From Bacillota bacterium (lineage in GTDB: Bacteria > Bacillota > Clostridia > Oscillospirales > Acutalibacteraceae), in the NCBI GenBank assembly GCA_029008595.1, contig JAQXJH010000019.1, positions 1 to 37,756 of the forward strand: a stretch of 37,756 nucleotides of DNA. Reading direction: 5' to 3'. This document shows, piece by piece, positions 23,848 through 32,208 of this stretch. Position 1 is the first letter of the stretch. The number at the start of each line of letters is the position of its first letter. Below the pieces are notes generated by a model. That model made no database searches. It was not told the DNA's origin and saw only the letters and a list, made by a program, of their open reading frames with translations. The translations under genes were made by a program, and so were the position numbers.

Positions 23848-23963
23848 GGCGAATCCTCCAAACGGTGATTTGCTTTTGGGGGAGAAATCAGTTTTTAACT
23901 GGCACTCCACCAAAGCTTCATATTTACGCGGACGAATTTCGCAGAAAGTACTTTTCAGCAGGA

Positions 23964-24431
23964 TCAAGACTGTTTTACGGTGAATTCCGCAGCAAGCAGA
24001 TAAGTCCGACCCTCTGATCTCATCGTGAACAGATAGCGGTAGGTACCGTCAGGCAAATAGTCGTACAAATCATCCAGATTGATGACAAAGTACATGGAAT
24101 CTCTTGCCGGTAAAGGACAGTACCATATTTCAGGCAAGGTACTTTTGGGCGGAACCTGATACCACTTGCCGTCTACCGACACCTCAAGTGTCGGAGCACC
24201 TACTTCGACAACCGCTTCCGTGTAAAGAGAATTATACAGGGAGCCGTCAATGGCGTGACAAAGATTCGATTGCGACGTTACCTGACAGTCCCATGAAAGT
24301 TCGACAGACTTACTGTCGAGTTCTCTGCCGGGCTGCAATTCTGTCGTATTCCATGGATTGCGGGAACAACCGGATAATAACAGGAAAAGTATCAGCAGGA
24401 GTGAGGTAATCAAAAATAATGATCTTTTCAA
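23964..24431 (-). CDS. Lipoprotein, paralogue of the neighbouring upstream gene
   Basis: Starts with TTG at 24431, eight bases after GGTGA, and encodes 155 residues. The signal peptide is MKRSLFLITSLLLILFLLLS with lipobox LLSGC (Cys22). The mature domain shares an arrangement with the gene at 24447-24947: a KWYQVPPKSTLPE segment here against KWYEVPRKADLNAD there, then DLYDYLPDGTYRYLF against DYYDFLPKGEYLLLI. This is an immunoglobulin-like beta-sandwich pattern of the sort seen in Firmicute lipoproteins that present a substrate-binding or signalling domain. Function is unknown. The gap to the upstream paralogue is 15 bases; the gap to the downstream gene is 116. Confidence 0.78.
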   Translation of the reverse strand: MKRSLFLITSLLLILFLLLSGCSRNPWNTTELQPGRELDSKSVELSWDCQVTSQSNLCHAIDGSLYNSLYTEAVVEVGAPTLEVSVDGKWYQVPPKSTLPEIWYCPLPARDSMYFVINLDDLYDYLPDGTYRYLFTMRSEGRTYLLAAEFTVKQS

Positions 24432-24446
24432 AATTTACATCACCTT

Positions 24447-24947
24447 TCAGGGAATACAAAACGAAGCGCCAATTTGGTGCGTTTCTCCCCCTGCTGCAGA
24501 AAGCGGAATCAACAGCAGATATTCGCCCTTCGGCAGGAAATCGTAATAATCTGTCATATAATAAGACTGGAGTACCATGGAACATTTATTGAGCTGAACC
24601 CGATATTCTGCAGGGTCGGCATTCAGGTCTGCTTTGCGGGGAACCTCGTACCATTTTTCGTTCTTTGAGCAAACCAGCATAAAGTTATTGCCTGTACAGG
24701 AAAGTGTTTCATCTCCCCGATTGGTATAGGCCAGTTGGAGAATCTGATATGGTTTTGTATCATTTTGATCCACATCAAAATAAGAATCAAAATAATAAAA
24801 CACAAACACATTGGCCTCACAATTCACACAATTCTGCGGAACAGCAATTTCCCGCCAATCAGCTGGTTGGGATTCGCGTCTTGCAGAGCATCCCAATATA
24901 AGACTGACCAACGGAAAACTGAAAAGCATAAAAATAATCCGTTTCAT
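24447..24947 (-). CDS. Lipoprotein, paralogue of the neighbouring downstream gene
   Basis: The 166-residue protein has a good ribosome binding site (AAAGGGAATCCCGA before ATG). The signal peptide MKRIIFMLFSFPLVSLILGC ends in lipobox LILGC (Cys20). The mature part has an even number of Cys and a beta-rich pattern (ILQLAYTNRGDETLSC, NNFMLVCS, NEKWYEVPRKADL, DYYDFLPKGEYLLLIPLS). Its similarity to the next gene in the row points to a tandem duplication followed by divergence. It is exported and membrane-anchored; no known family is recognised. The sequence is more AT-rich than most of the window. Confidence 0.78.
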   Translation of the reverse strand: MKRIIFMLFSFPLVSLILGCSARRESQPADWREIAVPQNCVNCEANVFVFYYFDSYFDVDQNDTKPYQILQLAYTNRGDETLSCTGNNFMLVCSKNEKWYEVPRKADLNADPAEYRVQLNKCSMVLQSYYMTDYYDFLPKGEYLLLIPLSAAGGETHQIGASFCIP

Positions 24948-24960
24948 TCGGGATTCCCTT

Positions 24961-25131
24961 TCATTTTAGAGCATAGTCCAGCCGTATATTCTGATTAATT
25001 GATTCAATTGTACCCGATTCCTCGCTACATACAGTAAATTCAATGTTTAGGACACCCTGGGTATTCTGTTTCGTAGAACTACCTGATGAAGAAACCATAA
25101 TCGGTTCTGAAAATATCGGCGGCTTCTGCAT
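24961..25131 (-). CDS. Short hypothetical protein, possibly a truncated member of the lipoprotein cluster
   Basis: From ATG 25131, which has a good AAAGGTGA about 5 bases upstream, the frame gives 56 residues (MQKPPIFSEPIMVSSSGSS..., ending RLDYALK). The same frame stays open to a TTG at 25266, adding a hydrophobic stretch (FFIESLFHLLLMIFF), but no ribosome binding site supports that start. The mature-like portion (GVLNIEFTVCSEESGTIE) has the beta-strand style of the neighbours but lacks their KWY..P motif. It could be a remnant of a third paralogue or a chance ORF. It ends 13 bases before the next start. Confidence 0.35.
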   Translation of the reverse strand: MQKPPIFSEPIMVSSSGSSTKQNTQGVLNIEFTVCSEESGTIESINQNIRLDYALK

Positions 25132-25453
25132 CGGACTCACCTTTTCTGCTTTTATTTTGCAGCGCTTTTGAGAGAAAAAGATCATTAAAAGCAAATGGAA
25201 CAAGGATTCGATAAAGAACGATTCTTCTTTTACAGGAAAATTATCCTTTATCTGTATTGTATACAATTTATGAGCAAAAGTAAATAGAAAAATCCCTCTT
25301 TTTATAAATTCAATAATAAAATGCGCAAAAAAGAAAGATTTGATGCATTCTCTTCGCCGGGAGCTTTTCGTACCAGCCGCGCGAAAAAGGACGATATCCC
25401 GTCGGGAAAAAGCGCGGCCGGGGTATAGAGGAAAAAAGCGTGCGCGGGTTCGC
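25132..25453. other. Intergenic region between the lipoprotein cluster and the thioesterase operon
   Basis: AT-rich in its first half. It contains the perfect 12-base palindrome ATTGTATACAAT (25256-25267), whose TATACA may double as a minus-strand -10, and no clear -35. A 35-codon plus-strand ORF beginning at 25321 has no ribosome binding site. The plus-strand promoter follows at 25454. Confidence 0.5.
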
Positions 25454-25482
25454 TTGCAGTTTGCCCGGCAAGGCGGTATAAT
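25454..25482 (+). promoter_or_regulatory. Promoter of the acyl-ACP thioesterase operon
   Basis: TTGCAG (25454-25459), 17-bp spacer, perfect TATAAT (25477-25482), about 60 bases upstream of the first start codon. Confidence 0.72.
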
Positions 25483-25541
25483 AAATCAGAACAACCGAAA
25501 CGAAAAACGACAGACATTGCAGTCAGAAAAGGATAACAGGG

Positions 25542-26267
25542 ATGGATGAACTGACGACATACACCTGGAAAAAGGAGATCGCCTCCTATGAAGTGGATCG
25601 CAGCAACCGGCTGCGGCTTTCGACGATCCTGCGGCTGATGCAGGAATCCGGAGACCGGCAGACGGCGGAGGAGGATATTCCGTACGAGCAGGTCGTGAAA
25701 AAGGTCTGCATGGTGCTGATCTCGCGTTCGTCGGTTCTGGTGCACCGCTACCCGGCCGCGCGCGAGGAGCTGACCATGACGACGCTGCAGCGGGCGGTGC
25801 GCGGCGTCCGGATGTACCGTGATTTTATTTTTCGCGTCGGAGAAGAGACGGTCGTGGAAGCGACCAATGAATATTTCTGCGCCGATCTGCAGACGCGCCG
25901 CGTGATCCGTCCGGACGTTTACCTGAATTCCAATTTCAAAATGAATCAGTCCTTTGTGCCGGGCAACCCGCAGCCCAAACGGATCGCCCTGCCGGCGGAA
26001 ATGGCTCCGGCCGGGGAGCGCACCGTCTACGAGTCGTTTGTGGACAACAACGGTCATATGAATAATTCGTGGTACTGCGATTTTGCGGCCGATGCGCTGC
26101 CGGAGGAGCTGCAGCGCCGCCCGGTCAGGACCTTGTTTACCAACTATGTTCACGAGGCGCTGCCGGGCAGCACGCTTTCGCTTTTTACCGCGCAGCAGGG
26201 AGATACGGCGTTCGTGCGCGGCGATCTCGGCGCAGAGCAGAGCTTTGCGGTGGAGTTCGGGTATTGA
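25542..26267 (+). CDS. Acyl-ACP thioesterase
   Basis: Double hot-dog enzyme that releases fatty acids from acyl carrier protein, ending chain elongation; cytoplasmic. The 241-residue length is typical for bacterial members of the plant-like FatA/FatB family. The first hot-dog contains SYEVDRSNRLRLSTILRLMQE, then VLISRSSVLVHRYP. The second contains the family's conserved FVDNNGHMNNSWYCDF, with the Asn and His of the active-site region, followed by VHEALPGSTL. The start follows AAAAGGATAACAGGG. It opens an operon and is followed 37 bases later by an SDR. Medium- or long-chain preference cannot be read from sequence. Confidence 0.9.
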   Translation: MDELTTYTWKKEIASYEVDRSNRLRLSTILRLMQESGDRQTAEEDIPYEQVVKKVCMVLISRSSVLVHRYPAAREELTMTTLQRAVRGVRMYRDFIFRVGEETVVEATNEYFCADLQTRRVIRPDVYLNSNFKMNQSFVPGNPQPKRIALPAEMAPAGERTVYESFVDNNGHMNNSWYCDFAADALPEELQRRPVRTLFTNYVHEALPGSTLSLFTAQQGDTAFVRGDLGAEQSFAVEFGY

Positions 26268-26304
26268 CAGGCCGCCGGTTTGAAACGGAGAAGGAGTGGA
26301 ACCG

Positions 26305-27138
26305 ATGAAGTATCCGTACGGCAAGAACATTCTGATCACCGGCGCCGGCTCGGGGCTGGGCAAAAGCTCTGCAGAATATTTTGCGCAAGCAGGCTATTCC
26401 GTCTGGGGTGTTTCGCGTTCCTGCGGGCGCAGCGAACGGCAGGTCGGCGCCGGAGTGATCCGGATGCTGCCCATGGATGTGACGGATGACGCCTCGGTCG
26501 ATGCAGCGGCAGCCGAAATCCTGGCGCAGTCGGGAGGCATCGGCATCGTGCTGCACTGCGCAGGCTTCGGGATCGCCGGTGCGTGCGAGGACACACCTCT
26601 GGAGGCGGCCCATGCACAGATGGAGACAAATTATTTCGGCGTACTGCGTGTCAACCGGGCGATACTGCCGTCCATGCGCGCGCAGGGCTTCGGGCTGATC
26701 CTTGTGACAGGCTCCGTCGCGGGGCTGGTCTCCATTCCGTTCCAGTCGCATTACGCCTCCAGCAAATTTGCGCTGGAAGCAGCCGTGCAGGCGCTGCGCA
26801 TGGAAGGCCGCCCGTTCGGGATCCGCGCTGCACTGCTGGAACCGGGCGACACCCGGACGGGCTTTACCGGAGCGCGGAAGATGGCGCTGCCGGAAGCTTC
26901 GCCCTACCGCGCAGCCTGTGAGCGGGCGGTAGGAAAAATGGCGCACGATGAAGAAAACGGAAAACCGCCGGAATCGGTGGCAAAAAAGGCGCTGGCGCTG
27001 GCGCAGAAAAGGAATCCGCGCATGCATCATGTGATCGGCGCAGATTACCGTCTGCTGGCCGGACTAATCAAACTTCTTCCCGAAGGCGCCGTCGAAGCGA
27101 TCCTTCGCCGGATGTACTGCTCCGCGCCGCGCGGCTGA
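26305..27138 (+). CDS. Short-chain dehydrogenase/reductase (SDR)
   Basis: Start at ATG 26305 after GGAGAAGGAG gives 277 residues. The Rossmann motif TGAGSGLGKSSAEYFA, the NNAG-like LHCAGFGIAG, TNYFGVLRVNRAILP, the catalytic Ser in VTGSVAGLV and YASSKFALEA (Tyr and Lys) are all in place, and the post-catalytic EPGDTRTGF is normal. This is a classical NAD(P)(H)-dependent SDR acting on a carbonyl or alcohol. Because it follows an acyl-ACP thioesterase, a lipid-related ketone or aldehyde substrate is possible, but this is only context. The C-terminal region (YRLLAGLIKLLPEGAVEAIL) has a hydrophobic helix seen in membrane-associated SDRs. Confidence 0.92.
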   Translation: MKYPYGKNILITGAGSGLGKSSAEYFAQAGYSVWGVSRSCGRSERQVGAGVIRMLPMDVTDDASVDAAAAEILAQSGGIGIVLHCAGFGIAGACEDTPLEAAHAQMETNYFGVLRVNRAILPSMRAQGFGLILVTGSVAGLVSIPFQSHYASSKFALEAAVQALRMEGRPFGIRAALLEPGDTRTGFTGARKMALPEASPYRAACERAVGKMAHDEENGKPPESVAKKALALAQKRNPRMHHVIGADYRLLAGLIKLLPEGAVEAILRRMYCSAPRG

Positions 27139-27194
27139 CGGAGCGTTCAAAGAACAGGATTCCGATCAATCAATAAAAAAGGCAGGTTTTTGAA

Positions 27195-27770
27195 ATGAGT
27201 CAACTGATCCTGGCGTCCGCTTCGCCGCGGCGCCGCGAACTGATGGAACAAACGGGTCTTGCATTCACCGTGATCCCTTCGGAAACGGACGAAAGCGCTG
27301 CCGAAGGGCTGCCGCCCAAAACCATGGTAAAGCATCTGGCGCGGCAGAAGGCGCTGGCCGTTGCGGCGGAACATCCGGATGCGGTCGTGCTCGGCGCCGA
27401 TACGGCAGTCGCCATCGACGGCGAGGTGCTTGGCAAACCAAAGGACGAGGAAGACGCCCGCCGGATGCTCCGGCTGCTTTCCGGCCGGGAACATTGCGTT
27501 CATACCGGCGTCTGCGTGGTGCTGCCGGGCGGAACGGCCATCACCTTCTGCGAAACCTCCCGCGTAACGTTCCGCGGACTTTCTCCGGATGCGATCGACC
27601 GCTACGTCGCCACAAAAGAACCGATGGATAAAGCGGGAGCATACGCGATTCAGGGGGAGGGCGCAAAGCTGGTGCGCGATTATTCCGGCGATTACACCAA
27701 TATTGTCGGGCTGCCGGCGTGGCGCGTGCTGCGTGTGCTGAACTGCCTGCAGCAGGACATTCCGTTCTGA
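27195..27770 (+). CDS. maf: Maf-family nucleotide pyrophosphatase
   Basis: House-cleaning enzyme that hydrolyses non-canonical or surplus nucleoside triphosphates to monophosphate and pyrophosphate; cytoplasmic. The 191 residues show LASASPRRRELMEQ, then PSETDES, VVLGADTAVAIDGEVLGKP and EPMDKAGAYAIQGEGAKLV, all diagnostic. The dTTP/UTP-type (YhdE) is the most likely class given EPMDKAGAYAIQG. The gene sits 56 bases after the SDR gene and before deoC, so it is in a unit of nucleotide-salvage and house-cleaning genes. Confidence 0.95.
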   Translation: MSQLILASASPRRRELMEQTGLAFTVIPSETDESAAEGLPPKTMVKHLARQKALAVAAEHPDAVVLGADTAVAIDGEVLGKPKDEEDARRMLRLLSGREHCVHTGVCVVLPGGTAITFCETSRVTFRGLSPDAIDRYVATKEPMDKAGAYAIQGEGAKLVRDYSGDYTNIVGLPAWRVLRVLNCLQQDIPF

Positions 27771-27787
27771 AGCAGCAAGAATGAAAT

Positions 27788-27803
27788 TCCGCCGGCCGGC
27801 GGA
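27788..27803. repeat. Perfect GC palindrome just before deoC
   Basis: TCCGCCGG/CCGGCGGA, 16 bases with no spacer, overlapping the start of the GGAGGAAGGGAG ribosome-binding stretch of deoC. Compare the similar hairpin before aspS. Confidence 0.7.
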
Positions 27804-27820
27804 GGAAGGGAGCAACCGGC

Positions 27821-28465
27821 ATGGAACGTTCGGAAATTCTGCGTCATATTGACCACACGGCGCTTTCCGCTGCTGTAACGCAGGCGGATATTGCGCGGCT
27901 CTGCAGCGAAGCGGAACAGTGGCAGACCGCATCGGTCTGCATTCCGCCGAGCTTTGTCGCGTGGGCGCACGCACAGTATCCCGCGGTGACCGTCGGAACG
28001 GTCATCGGCTTTCCGCTCGGCTACCACACAACGGCGGTCAAGCTTTGTGAAGCGCGGCAGGCGATCGCAGCCGGTGCGGCGGAGCTTGATACGGTGGTGC
28101 ATCTCGGAGATGTCAAAGCCGGCCTGTTCGATTGCGTCACAAGAGAGATCCGCCTGCTGAAGGAAGCGGCAGGCAGCCGGATCCTGAAGGTGATCGTGGA
28201 GACCTGTGAGCTGACGGAGGAGGAAAAACGGGCGCTGTGCCGCTGTGTGACCGAAGGCGGCGCGGATTACATCAAGACCTCCACCGGCTTCGGCAAAGCG
28301 GGCGCCCGGCTGGAGGATATCGCGCTGTTCCGGCAGGAGCTTGGCCCGAACGTCCGGATCAAGGCTGCCGGCGGGATCCGCACCCGGGAAGCGATGGAAG
28401 CCTTTCTGGCTGCCGGATGCGACAGGATCGGCACCAGCAGCGCGGCGGTTCTGTTCCGGGAATGA
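27821..28465 (+). CDS. deoC: Deoxyribose-phosphate aldolase
   Basis: Cleaves 2-deoxyribose-5-phosphate to glyceraldehyde-3-phosphate and acetaldehyde in nucleoside catabolism. The 214-residue class I aldolase shows IDHTAL at the N-terminus, Asp90 in AAELDTVVHLGDVK, the Schiff-base Lys152 in ADYIKTSTGFGKAG, and Lys181 in RIKAAGGIRT, then RIGTSSAA. These correspond to the D102/K167/K201 triad of the E. coli enzyme. The next gene, uridine phosphorylase, supplies pentose phosphate from pyrimidine nucleosides, so the two act in sequence. Ribosome binding site GGAGGAAGGGAG. Confidence 0.96.
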   Translation: MERSEILRHIDHTALSAAVTQADIARLCSEAEQWQTASVCIPPSFVAWAHAQYPAVTVGTVIGFPLGYHTTAVKLCEARQAIAAGAAELDTVVHLGDVKAGLFDCVTREIRLLKEAAGSRILKVIVETCELTEEEKRALCRCVTEGGADYIKTSTGFGKAGARLEDIALFRQELGPNVRIKAAGGIRTREAMEAFLAAGCDRIGTSSAAVLFRE

Positions 28466-28519
28466 CCCGGAACCGGGTGATCGTGCGGAACAAAACCAAA
28501 ACAGAAGGAGAGTGCCGCC

Positions 28520-29284
28520 ATGCTGGGCGAATATCAGTATCATGTACATCTGAACAAGGGCGATGTGGGACGGTATGTTCTGCTTCCCGGTGATCCGGGG
28601 CGCTGCCGGACAATCGCCGCGCATCTGGAAAACAGCCGCTTTGTTTCTTCCAACCGGGAATTCACAACCTATACCGGAGAGCTGGACGGAGAAACGGTGA
28701 GCGTGGTCTCCACAGGGATCGGCGGCCCTTCGGCAGCGATTGCAATGGAGGAACTGATCAAGGTAGGCGCGGATACCTTTGTGCGCGTCGGAACCTGCGG
28801 CGGAATGAACCGGAATGTAACAGGAGGCGACCTTGTGATCGCAACGGCCGCCGTCCGCGCGGAGGGAACCAGCCGCGAATATCTGCCGCTGGAATATCCC
28901 GCAGCGGCGGATTTTGAGGTCGTCTGCGCGCTGGCAGAGGCGGCGGAGCAGAGCGGTTTCCGCCGTCATATCGGCGTTGTGCAGAGCAAGGATTCGTTTT
29001 ATGGGCAGCACGCTCCCGAAACGATGCCGGTGGCGGACGAACTGCTTTACAAGTGGAACGCTTGGATCGCCGGCGGATGCCTTGCGTCCGAAATGGAAAG
29101 CGCCGCCGTCTTTTCCGTTGCGGCGGTGCGCGGTGTGCGTGCGGGAACCGTGCTGCTCGCGATCATGAATAAAGACCGCCGCAAGCTCGGCCTGCCGGAC
29201 GAGGAATGCTACGAGATCGACCGCGCGATCTCCGTCGGGGTGGACGCCGTCCGCAGGCTGATCCGCAAAGACCGCGGGGAATAA
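28520..29284 (+). CDS. udp: Uridine phosphorylase
   Basis: Phosphorolyses uridine (and often deoxyuridine or thymidine) to base and pentose-1-phosphate. The 254 residues have VLLPGDPGRC at the phosphate-binding N-terminus, VVSTGIGGPSAAIAMEEL, FVRVGTCGGMN, VQSKDSFYGQH and the nucleoside-binding ASEMESAAVFSVAA. The SKDSFYGQH and EMES motifs point to the uridine-type rather than purine-type of the NP-I family. Start after GAAGGAGA. It lies 54 bases after deoC, which can use the deoxyribose phosphate formed after isomerisation. Confidence 0.93.
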   Translation: MLGEYQYHVHLNKGDVGRYVLLPGDPGRCRTIAAHLENSRFVSSNREFTTYTGELDGETVSVVSTGIGGPSAAIAMEELIKVGADTFVRVGTCGGMNRNVTGGDLVIATAAVRAEGTSREYLPLEYPAAADFEVVCALAEAAEQSGFRRHIGVVQSKDSFYGQHAPETMPVADELLYKWNAWIAGGCLASEMESAAVFSVAAVRGVRAGTVLLAIMNKDRRKLGLPDEECYEIDRAISVGVDAVRRLIRKDRGE

Positions 29285-29323
29285 CGGCGGTCGCTATTTC
29301 AAGAAACAGATGAGGAAATCCGA

Positions 29324-30733
29324 ATGAAAAAATTTATTGGAGATAAAGCCTTTTACCGGAAAGTGTTTCTGATCGCGTTTCCGGTCATGATCCAGAACGG
29401 GGTCACGAATTTTGTCAGCCTGCTGGATAACCTGATGGTCGGCCAGATCGGCACCACGCAGATGAACGGCGTGGCGATCGCAAACCAGCTGGTCTTCGTG
29501 TTCAATCTGTTTATTTTCGGCGCAATTTCCGGCGCGGGAATTTTCGGCGCGCAGTTTTTCGGCCGCGGCGATTATGAAAATGTGCGCAATGTTCTTCGGC
29601 TGAAGCTTTACATCTGTCTGGCGATCAGCGCGCTGTGCATCACGGTGTTTGTTCTGTTCGGCAATCCGCTGCTTTCGCTCTATCTTTCCGAAGGCGGCGA
29701 AAGCGCCGGAAACCCGGAAGAGACGCTCCGGGCCGGCCATCTGTATCTGATGATCATGCTGATCGGTCTGATCCCGAGCGCGCTGACGCAGGCTCTGGCC
29801 GGAACTCTGCGCGAATCGGGAGAAACCGTACTGCCGATGAAGGCGGGGATCATTGCGGTGCTGGTCAATCTGGTGTTCAACTACCTGCTGATCTTCGGTC
29901 ACCTCGGGTTCCCTGCTCTCGGCGTCGCCGGTGCGGCGGCCGCGACCGTGCTGTCACGGTTTGTGGAAATCGGCATCATCCTGTTCGAGATCGTTCACAG
30001 CCGCGAACGCTTCCGTTTTCTGGACGGGCTTTTGTCCACCGCCAGGATCCCGGTTACCCTGCTGTGCAGCGTTGCAAAAAAGGGTTCGCCGCTGATGGTC
30101 AATGAGCTGCTCTGGTCGGTCGGCATGGCTGCGGTAACGCAGGCATATTCCGTGCGTGGTCTGGCGGTCGTCGCCGGCATGAATATTTCCACCACGGTCA
30201 CGAACCTGTTCAACATTGTATTCATGTCTTTGGGAACCTCGGTCTCCATCATCGTCGGGCAGCGGCTCGGCGCCGGAGAAACGGAAAAAGCAGTCGACGA
30301 CAACCGCAAGCTCACCTTTTTTGCGGCGGCTGTCTGCATTCTGGTCGGCGCCCTGCTGGCGGCTGCGTCTCCGCTGATCCCGCAGCTTTACAATACGGAA
30401 GAAAACGTACGCGCGCTGGCATCAAAATTTATCCTGATCTCCGCCGTCACGATGCCGCTGCACGCCATTGCGCACTGCACATATTTTACCCTGCGTTCCG
30501 GCGGGCGGACGGGCATCACCTTTCTGTTCGACAGCGTATATGTCTTATGCTTTACGCTGCCGATCGTCTGGCTGCTGACGCACGGAACGTCGCTGAAGAC
30601 GGCGGAGGTTTACCTGATCGCCCAGCTTTCGGACGGCGTCAAGGCGTTTATCGGTCTGCTGCTGGTGAAAAAACGCGTTTGGGTGCGCAATCTTGCTGTA
30701 ACTGCCGGACAGAGCACGGCGGAAGAAACGTAG
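29324..30733 (+). CDS. MATE-family efflux transporter
   Basis: Integral membrane exporter of 469 residues with 12 predicted membrane spans in two similar halves. N-terminal FLIAFPVMIQNGVTNFVSLLDNLMVGQIG is the usual MATE opening (first span), followed by the QF-rich FGAQFFGRGDYENVR. The second half contains TSVSIIVGQRLGAGETEKA, which repeats the pattern. MATE proteins use H+ or Na+ gradients to expel cationic compounds or drugs; the substrate is unknown. Ribosome binding site GAGGAAATCCGA. It is the last gene before a bidirectional terminator; whether it shares the upstream operon is likely but not proven. Confidence 0.93.
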   Translation: MKKFIGDKAFYRKVFLIAFPVMIQNGVTNFVSLLDNLMVGQIGTTQMNGVAIANQLVFVFNLFIFGAISGAGIFGAQFFGRGDYENVRNVLRLKLYICLAISALCITVFVLFGNPLLSLYLSEGGESAGNPEETLRAGHLYLMIMLIGLIPSALTQALAGTLRESGETVLPMKAGIIAVLVNLVFNYLLIFGHLGFPALGVAGAAAATVLSRFVEIGIILFEIVHSRERFRFLDGLLSTARIPVTLLCSVAKKGSPLMVNELLWSVGMAAVTQAYSVRGLAVVAGMNISTTVTNLFNIVFMSLGTSVSIIVGQRLGAGETEKAVDDNRKLTFFAAAVCILVGALLAAASPLIPQLYNTEENVRALASKFILISAVTMPLHAIAHCTYFTLRSGGRTGITFLFDSVYVLCFTLPIVWLLTHGTSLKTAEVYLIAQLSDGVKAFIGLLLVKKRVWVRNLAVTAGQSTAEET

Positions 30734-30791
30734 AATATTCATTTTCTGCAGCAGCGGCGCAGAAAAGCGCGTTGTACACGGAACAGAATAT

Positions 30792-30834
30792 AAAAAAACG
30801 CCGGGACAAATTTTGCGTTTGTCCCGGCGTTTTT
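30792..30834. terminator. Bidirectional terminator between the MATE gene and the antiporter gene
   Basis: Perfect 14-bp stem AACGCCGGGACAAA (30797-30810) and TTTGTCCCGGCGTT (30818-30831), flanked by A-run and T-run, serving both convergent genes. Confidence 0.95.
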
Positions 30835-30838
30835 ACGG

Positions 30839-32182
30839 TTATTTACACGGTGCGGCGGCGTTCTTTATCTCCTGGTGATCGGCGGAATGATCGCTGATCG
30901 CTTCGGAGTAAATGGAAACTCCGCGCGCTTTGCCCTCCAGCGGCGGATGAGACTGATTTTTGAGCACCAGTTTGAGAAGGATCGGGCAGAGGATCGAGGA
31001 AAACACGATCAGAAAAATGGTGGAGACCAGCGGATCGATCCCGGCCAGAACGCCGTTTTCATAGTAGATCAGGCTCTGGCCGGTGGCGTACACAGCCAGA
31101 GCAACCTCACCGCGGGCGATCATGCCGCAGCCGATCGTCAGCGAATCGCGGCTGCTGTAATGAAATGCGCGGGCGATCCCGCCGCAGCCGAGGATCTTTC
31201 CGGCGATGCCGAGCAAGACGAAGACGGCGGCGAAGATCAGTCCGGAGGCCTGAAAATGGCTGAAATCCGCACTGATACCGATATAAGCAAAAAACATCGG
31301 AGTAAAGATCATGTAGCCGCTGACCACAACCTTGCGGTCCACAAATGAGGTATCATCCAGCCCGCTGAGCATCAGACCTGCCATGTAGGCTCCGGTGATG
31401 GCGGCAATATCGAAAAATTCTTCGGCACAGAACGCGTAAAAAAAGCACATGACGAGCGCGAAGATGCCGGTGCGGCGCTTGTGCGGGTATTTTTTGACCA
31501 TCCCCTTGAAAAACCAGCGGAGAAGCAGCCCAAGACCGATCGTGAACACAAAGAAGCCGAATGCCTTGAGCAGCGTCACGCCGATGCTGCCGCCGCCGTT
31601 CAGCCCGGTGATGATGCTGAGCGCGATGATGCCGAGAACATCGTCGATAATGGCCGCGCTGAGCACCGTGGTGCCGACATGGGTGTTCAGCTTGCCAAGC
31701 TCACGCAGCGTTTCCACCGTGATCCCGACGCTGGTCGCGGCCAGAATGCAGCCGACGAACAGCGCGTTCATGATCATGCCGTGGCTGGCTGCTCTGCCGG
31801 GCCAGCCCATAAACAGCAGAGCGCCGAAGGTGCCAAGCAGCACAGGAACCAGCACGCCTGCGCAGGCGATCGCGGTAGCTGCGGCTCCGCTCCGCTTCAA
31901 TTCCTTAAAATCGGTTTCCAGACCGCTGGAAAACAGAATGAAAACAACGCCGATCTGAGAAAAGCTTTGCAGAACATCCATTTCGGCGCTGGTGGGGTTG
32001 ACGATTCCCCCAAAGCTGCCCAGTCCGAGCCGGCCGACGATGGCCGGGCCGATCAGCAGACCGGCAAGGATCATGCCGACAACCTGCGGCAGGCCGAGAC
32101 TGCGTGTCAGCATACCGAGCAGCTTGGTCGACAGCAGGATCACGGCACAGTCAAACAGAATGTTCATGACGTTGAATTCCAT
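30839..32182 (-). CDS. Cation:proton antiporter, CPA2 family
   Basis: The start is ATG 32182 after AAAGGAG, giving 447 residues; the longer track ORF reads through the leader, including a terminator hairpin, and is rejected. About 12-13 membrane spans are visible, beginning FDCAVILLSTKLLGMLTRSLGL. Family motifs include LPQVVGMILAGLLIGP, FSSGLETDFKELK, and the ion-binding double Asp in AAIIDDVLGIIALSI. No C-terminal TrkA/RCK domain is present; the tail after residue 415 is polar. It probably exchanges Na+ or K+ for protons across the membrane. Expression is likely controlled by the attenuator-type leader upstream. Confidence 0.92.
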   Translation of the reverse strand: MEFNVMNILFDCAVILLSTKLLGMLTRSLGLPQVVGMILAGLLIGPAIVGRLGLGSFGGIVNPTSAEMDVLQSFSQIGVVFILFSSGLETDFKELKRSGAAATAIACAGVLVPVLLGTFGALLFMGWPGRAASHGMIMNALFVGCILAATSVGITVETLRELGKLNTHVGTTVLSAAIIDDVLGIIALSIITGLNGGGSIGVTLLKAFGFFVFTIGLGLLLRWFFKGMVKKYPHKRRTGIFALVMCFFYAFCAEEFFDIAAITGAYMAGLMLSGLDDTSFVDRKVVVSGYMIFTPMFFAYIGISADFSHFQASGLIFAAVFVLLGIAGKILGCGGIARAFHYSSRDSLTIGCGMIARGEVALAVYATGQSLIYYENGVLAGIDPLVSTIFLIVFSSILCPILLKLVLKNQSHPPLEGKARGVSIYSEAISDHSADHQEIKNAAAPCK

Positions 32183-32208
32183 AGTGTATTCTCCTTTGGT
32201 TCGGGCGC

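Noticed and set aside
25321-25428. 35-codon plus-strand ORF in the gap before the thioesterase gene
   Set aside because: No ribosome binding site and upstream of the best promoter; composition like non-coding DNA.
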